This document shows positions 13,720 through 16,800 of a DNA stretch of 16,800 nt, one piece after another. Position 1 is the first letter of the stretch, and every line of letters begins with the position of its first letter. Where the stretch lies: the NCBI GenBank assembly GCA_038258095.1, contig JBBSQE010000044.1, positions 1 through 16,800 on the forward strand. Reading direction: 5' to 3'. The notes below the pieces were generated by a model that saw only the letters and a program-made list of their open reading frames with translations, did not search any database and was not told the origin of the DNA. This DNA comes from JBBSQE01 sp038258095 (GTDB lineage: Bacteria > Actinomycetota > Thermoleophilia > Solirubrobacterales > 70-9). A program made the translations under genes and the position numbers.

Positions 13720-14478
13720 GTGTTCGAGTCCAACCACAAGGGCGCTGTCGCCGAGGCGAAGATTGCGGCCGAAGCACTTCGCCTTGGCATTCCGGTGCTC
13801 AAGCCCCTCGCCGAACACGGGCGATACGACCTCGCGTTCGATCTCGAGTCACGGATTCTCCGGGTTCAATGCAAGTGGGGCAGTTTCCGTAAGGGCGTGA
13901 TTCAGGCGCGGGTGGGCGGTTCGTGGCACTCACCAACTCGTGGATACGTCACAACCACCTACGACAGCTCAGAGATCGACGTGGTCGCGATCTATGCGGG
14001 TGAGCTCGACGCGTGCTTCGCTGTGCCCGTCAGCCTGATCGAAGGGCAGCGCGTGTTGTACCTCCGGGTGGACCCGCCCGAAAATCACCAGCGCGGAGCT
14101 ATAAACTGGGCCGACGAGTACGCACTCGGGGCTGTAGCTCAGCTGGCAGAGCGTTCGGCTGGCAGCCGAAAGGTCGGGGGTTCGAATCCCCCCAGCTCCA
14201 CTCAAGGTGCGCCCGATGCACCTCCTCCCGCCGAAGTCGTCGGCGCCCACGAGTTCCGCAACCTCTTCGGCTGGTTCATGCAACGCGCCGCTGCGGGCGA
14301 GGAGTTCCTCGTCACGCGCCGCGGCAAACCGTTCGCGCGGCTCTCACCGTCCGACGCGCAGCTCCCGCTGCATCCGCCTATCCGCCTCCCGCTCGTCTCG
14401 GTGGAGCAGCTCGTGTCGGCGCACCGCGACGAGAAGCCGGCCGAGGAGGGGGGAGAGCCCGCGCCGGCAGCGGCTTAG
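13720..14478 (+). CDS. PD-(D/E)XK homing-type endonuclease read in frame through a tRNA gene into a Phd/YefM-like domain
   Basis: One open frame of 252 residues has three parts. Residues 1-136 resemble the group I intron-associated PD-(D/E)XK endonucleases, the type of I-Ssp6803I: Glu12 in helix one, Asp37 in GRYDLAFD and Gln50-x-Lys52 in RVQCKWG form the expected active site, with Gln in the acidic position as in that enzyme. Residues 137-160 (GAVAQLAERSAGSRKVGGSN then PPSS) are the translated tRNA-Ala gene. Residues 173-212 (VVGAHEFRNLFGWFMQRAAA, then GEEFLVTRRGKPFARLSPSD) look like a Phd/YefM antitoxin DNA-binding domain, followed by a Pro/Glu/Ala-rich tail. The start is GTG 13720, with AAGGTGGAA before it. 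There is no stop before the tRNA, and no ATG, GTG or TTG in frame between the tRNA and residue 187. No toxin gene follows. The endonuclease call is firm; whether the full fusion is made is open. Confidence 0.75.
   Translation: MFESNHKGAVAEAKIAAEALRLGIPVLKPLAEHGRYDLAFDLESRILRVQCKWGSFRKGVIQARVGGSWHSPTRGYVTTTYDSSEIDVVAIYAGELDACFAVPVSLIEGQRVLYLRVDPPENHQRGAINWADEYALGAVAQLAERSAGSRKVGGSNPPSSTQGAPDAPPPAEVVGAHEFRNLFGWFMQRAAAGEEFLVTRRGKPFARLSPSDAQLPLHPPIRLPLVSVEQLVSAHRDEKPAEEGGEPAPAAA
14102..14107 (+). promoter_or_regulatory. putative −10 box TAAACT for the tRNA-Ala gene, inside coding sequence
   Basis: TAAACT lies within TATAAACT, one of the few AT-rich spots in this region, and fits TANNNT. It is 20 bases before the mature tRNA 5' end, so a transcript would have a leader of roughly 14 bases for RNase P. 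It falls on the Ile-Asn-Trp codons (128-130) of the endonuclease frame. No good −35 box is visible. Confidence 0.45.
14128..14200 (+). tRNA. tRNA-Ala (anticodon GGC)
   Basis: The 73 bases fold as a complete cloverleaf. The acceptor GGGGCTG pairs with CAGCTCC, including the G3-U70 wobble that is the alanine identity element. The D stem is GCTC/GAGC, the anticodon stem TTCGG/CCGAA with loop CTGGCAG (anticodon GGC at 14161-14163, reading GCC codons), the variable loop AGGTC, and the T arm GGGGG-TTCGAAT-CCCCC. The discriminator is A, and CCA is not encoded, so it must be added enzymatically. The gene lies wholly inside the open frame 13720-14478 on the same strand, which reads it without a stop. 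Its likely promoter lies in the endonuclease part. Confidence 0.97.
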
Positions 14479-14486
14479 AAGTCCAC

Positions 14487-14894
14487 ATGAGCCCGGCGAG
14501 CGTGATCAAAGAGGACGAGGAGATGGGGCCGACCGAGAGCATCGTCTGGGCGCTGATGCAGTTCGGCGGCCAGATCATGGTGATCACGAACCACATGGCG
14601 CGATCGCTCGAGGAAGGCGGCGCGACGGAAGGAGATCGCTTCGACCACGTGCTCGCCCGTCTCCTGACCGAAACCTGGGAGGCGGACCGCGACAGGCCCT
14701 CGCGGCGTGACCTCGCGACCGCCGCACGAGTTGTCAAGTGGGCGAGTGAGGTGACGGCCGAGGAGATCTGCCTGATCCCACACGACCTGAAGCTCGAGGA
14801 CTTCGACGACTGCCTGGACCGCCTGCCGCCCGACGATGGCGTGCACGTGTCCGAGCTGCGGAAGCCGACCAAACGCCAGCGCCGACCTTCGTGA
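14487..14894 (+). CDS. uncharacterised protein, paralogue of the next gene
   Basis: I do not recognise this family. The 135-residue product is soluble and mostly helical by composition. It shares a clear pattern with the protein encoded immediately downstream: a GGQxMxIT block near residue 30 (FGGQIMVITNHMARSLEEG) and a block near 70-95 of the form RPSRRDLATAARVVKWASEV, ending EEI. The middle and the Lys/Arg-rich C-terminus (KPTKRQRRPS) differ. The start could be ATG 14487 or ATG 14523; the latter has a GAGG site eight bases upstream and would give 123 residues beginning MGPTES. The stop overlaps the next GTG by four bases. It begins eight bases after the endonuclease-antitoxin frame and may share its transcript. 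Confidence 0.68.
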   Translation: MSPASVIKEDEEMGPTESIVWALMQFGGQIMVITNHMARSLEEGGATEGDRFDHVLARLLTETWEADRDRPSRRDLATAARVVKWASEVTAEEICLIPHDLKLEDFDDCLDRLPPDDGVHVSELRKPTKRQRRPS

Positions 14895-15319
14895 TCATGC
14901 CGAAGCCCTCGAAGCGCGCCACAGACGAGTTCATCCGCGCCACGGTCAACTCGGGCGGTCAGATGATGATGATCACCAGCATGGGGCAGGCGATCGAGTC
15001 CGCCGCCGGACCTGTGGTCGGGTCCGACCAGCTCCAGGAGGAGCTCCAAGAGATCCTCGTACGGCGCCTGCGAGAGCGCCCGGACCCGCCCTCCGCTGCC
15101 GACCTCGAGACCGCTGCCCGCGTCCTCGCCTGGACCACCACCTGGATCGGCGAGGAGGTCTTCGGGCATTCGCCGGGCGATCCGCCCGGAAGCTGGGTGC
15201 CCGAGGTGAGGGGCCGGGTCCGCCCGATGCGTGACGACGAGATCAACTCACACTTCGAGGAACCGTCCCACGGCGAAGAGGCGTTCCACGACCCAGGGGC
15301 ATTTCGCGAGGCCGGATAG
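14891..15319 (+). CDS. uncharacterised protein, paralogue of the previous gene
   Basis: This 142-residue product is of unknown function. It matches its upstream neighbour over about 70 residues: SGGQMMMITSMGQAIESAAG aligns with the GGQIMVIT block, and PPSAADLETAARVLAWTTTW followed by EEVF aligns with the ATAARVVKWAS block. This indicates an old tandem duplication. The C-terminal 40 residues are acidic and His-rich (HFEEPSHGEEAFHDPG) and have no match in the partner. It starts at GTG 14891 in a GTGA overlap with the upstream stop, or at ATG 14897 two codons later. Co-expression as a pair, perhaps as a heterodimer, is suggested by the coupling but is inference. Confidence 0.68.
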   Translation: MIMPKPSKRATDEFIRATVNSGGQMMMITSMGQAIESAAGPVVGSDQLQEELQEILVRRLRERPDPPSAADLETAARVLAWTTTWIGEEVFGHSPGDPPGSWVPEVRGRVRPMRDDEINSHFEEPSHGEEAFHDPGAFREAG

Positions 15320-15368
15320 CGCTGCACCCGCCTGGACGAACCGCGGCCACCCCCGGGGATGAGTGATC

Positions 15369-15374
15369 TAGCCT
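15369..15374 (+). promoter_or_regulatory. putative −10 box TAGCCT before the ABC-F gene
   Basis: TAGCCT fits TANNNT and lies 11 bases before ATG 15386 in a 66-base gap, giving a leader of only about five bases if used. No Shine-Dalgarno site precedes the ATG. The match is short, so support is weak. Confidence 0.35.
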
Positions 15375-15385
15375 GAGCGGTCGTC

Positions 15386-16800
<1,415 letters not shown>

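Noticed and set aside
14128..14200. Group I intron in the tRNA-Ala gene, suggested by the intron-type endonuclease next to it
   Set aside because: The tRNA is contiguous with an uninterrupted anticodon loop and all stems intact, so no intron is present.
14278..14478. Separate small antitoxin gene starting at Met 14278
   Set aside because: This start would delete the first strand and helix of the Phd-like domain, and no ribosome site precedes it.

Overview
The window is GC-rich, densely packed on the + strand, and looks like a chromosomal core region of a deep-branching actinobacterium. The class Thermoleophilia (Solirubrobacterales-like) is my best guess. The reasons are the gene order rne/rng-rplU-rpmA-obg-proB-proA-nadD-rsfS typical of Actinomycetota, its fusion to a rod-shape cluster mreC-mreD-mrdA-rodA, GTG/TTG starts, and leaderless-type promoters. 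Taxonomy is inference from gene order and style; no marker was searched.

Region 1 (77-4550) is a tightly coupled elongasome operon. It encodes MreC, MreD, the class B transpeptidase PBP2 and the SEDS glycosyltransferase RodA, with junctions that overlap by 1-4 bases or abut. MreC and MreD link the cytoskeleton (mreB probably lies just upstream, outside the window) to the RodA-PBP2 peptidoglycan synthase.

Region 2 (4617-7200) holds an RNase E/G with an unusual N-terminal insertion, then ribosomal proteins bL21 and bL27. Region 3 (7243-12702) holds a crotonase-family protein lacking one classical catalytic glutamate, the ribosome-assembly GTPase Obg, the first two proline-biosynthesis enzymes ProB and ProA, NadD for NAD synthesis, and the ribosome silencing factor RsfS. 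proB and proA each appear to have their own TANNNT box exactly 7 bases before the ATG, suggesting leaderless transcripts.

Region 4 (12787-15319) is the accessory part. It starts with a DivIVA-like coiled-coil protein carrying a C-terminal domain I do not recognise. Next is the most striking object in the window: one open frame (13720-14478) that encodes a PD-(D/E)XK homing-type endonuclease, runs in frame through a complete tRNA-Ala(GGC) gene (14128-14200), and ends in a Phd/YefM antitoxin-like domain. The endonuclease part has no stop before the tRNA, and the antitoxin-like part has no start codon of its own after it. Two translationally coupled paralogous small proteins of unknown function follow.

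Region 5 (15386-16800) is an ABC-F ATPase gene cut off by the window edge inside its second Walker B motif. There is no CRISPR array, insertion sequence or rRNA. Stretches without a gene are all shorter than 150 bases, and the reverse strand holds only mirror reading frames.
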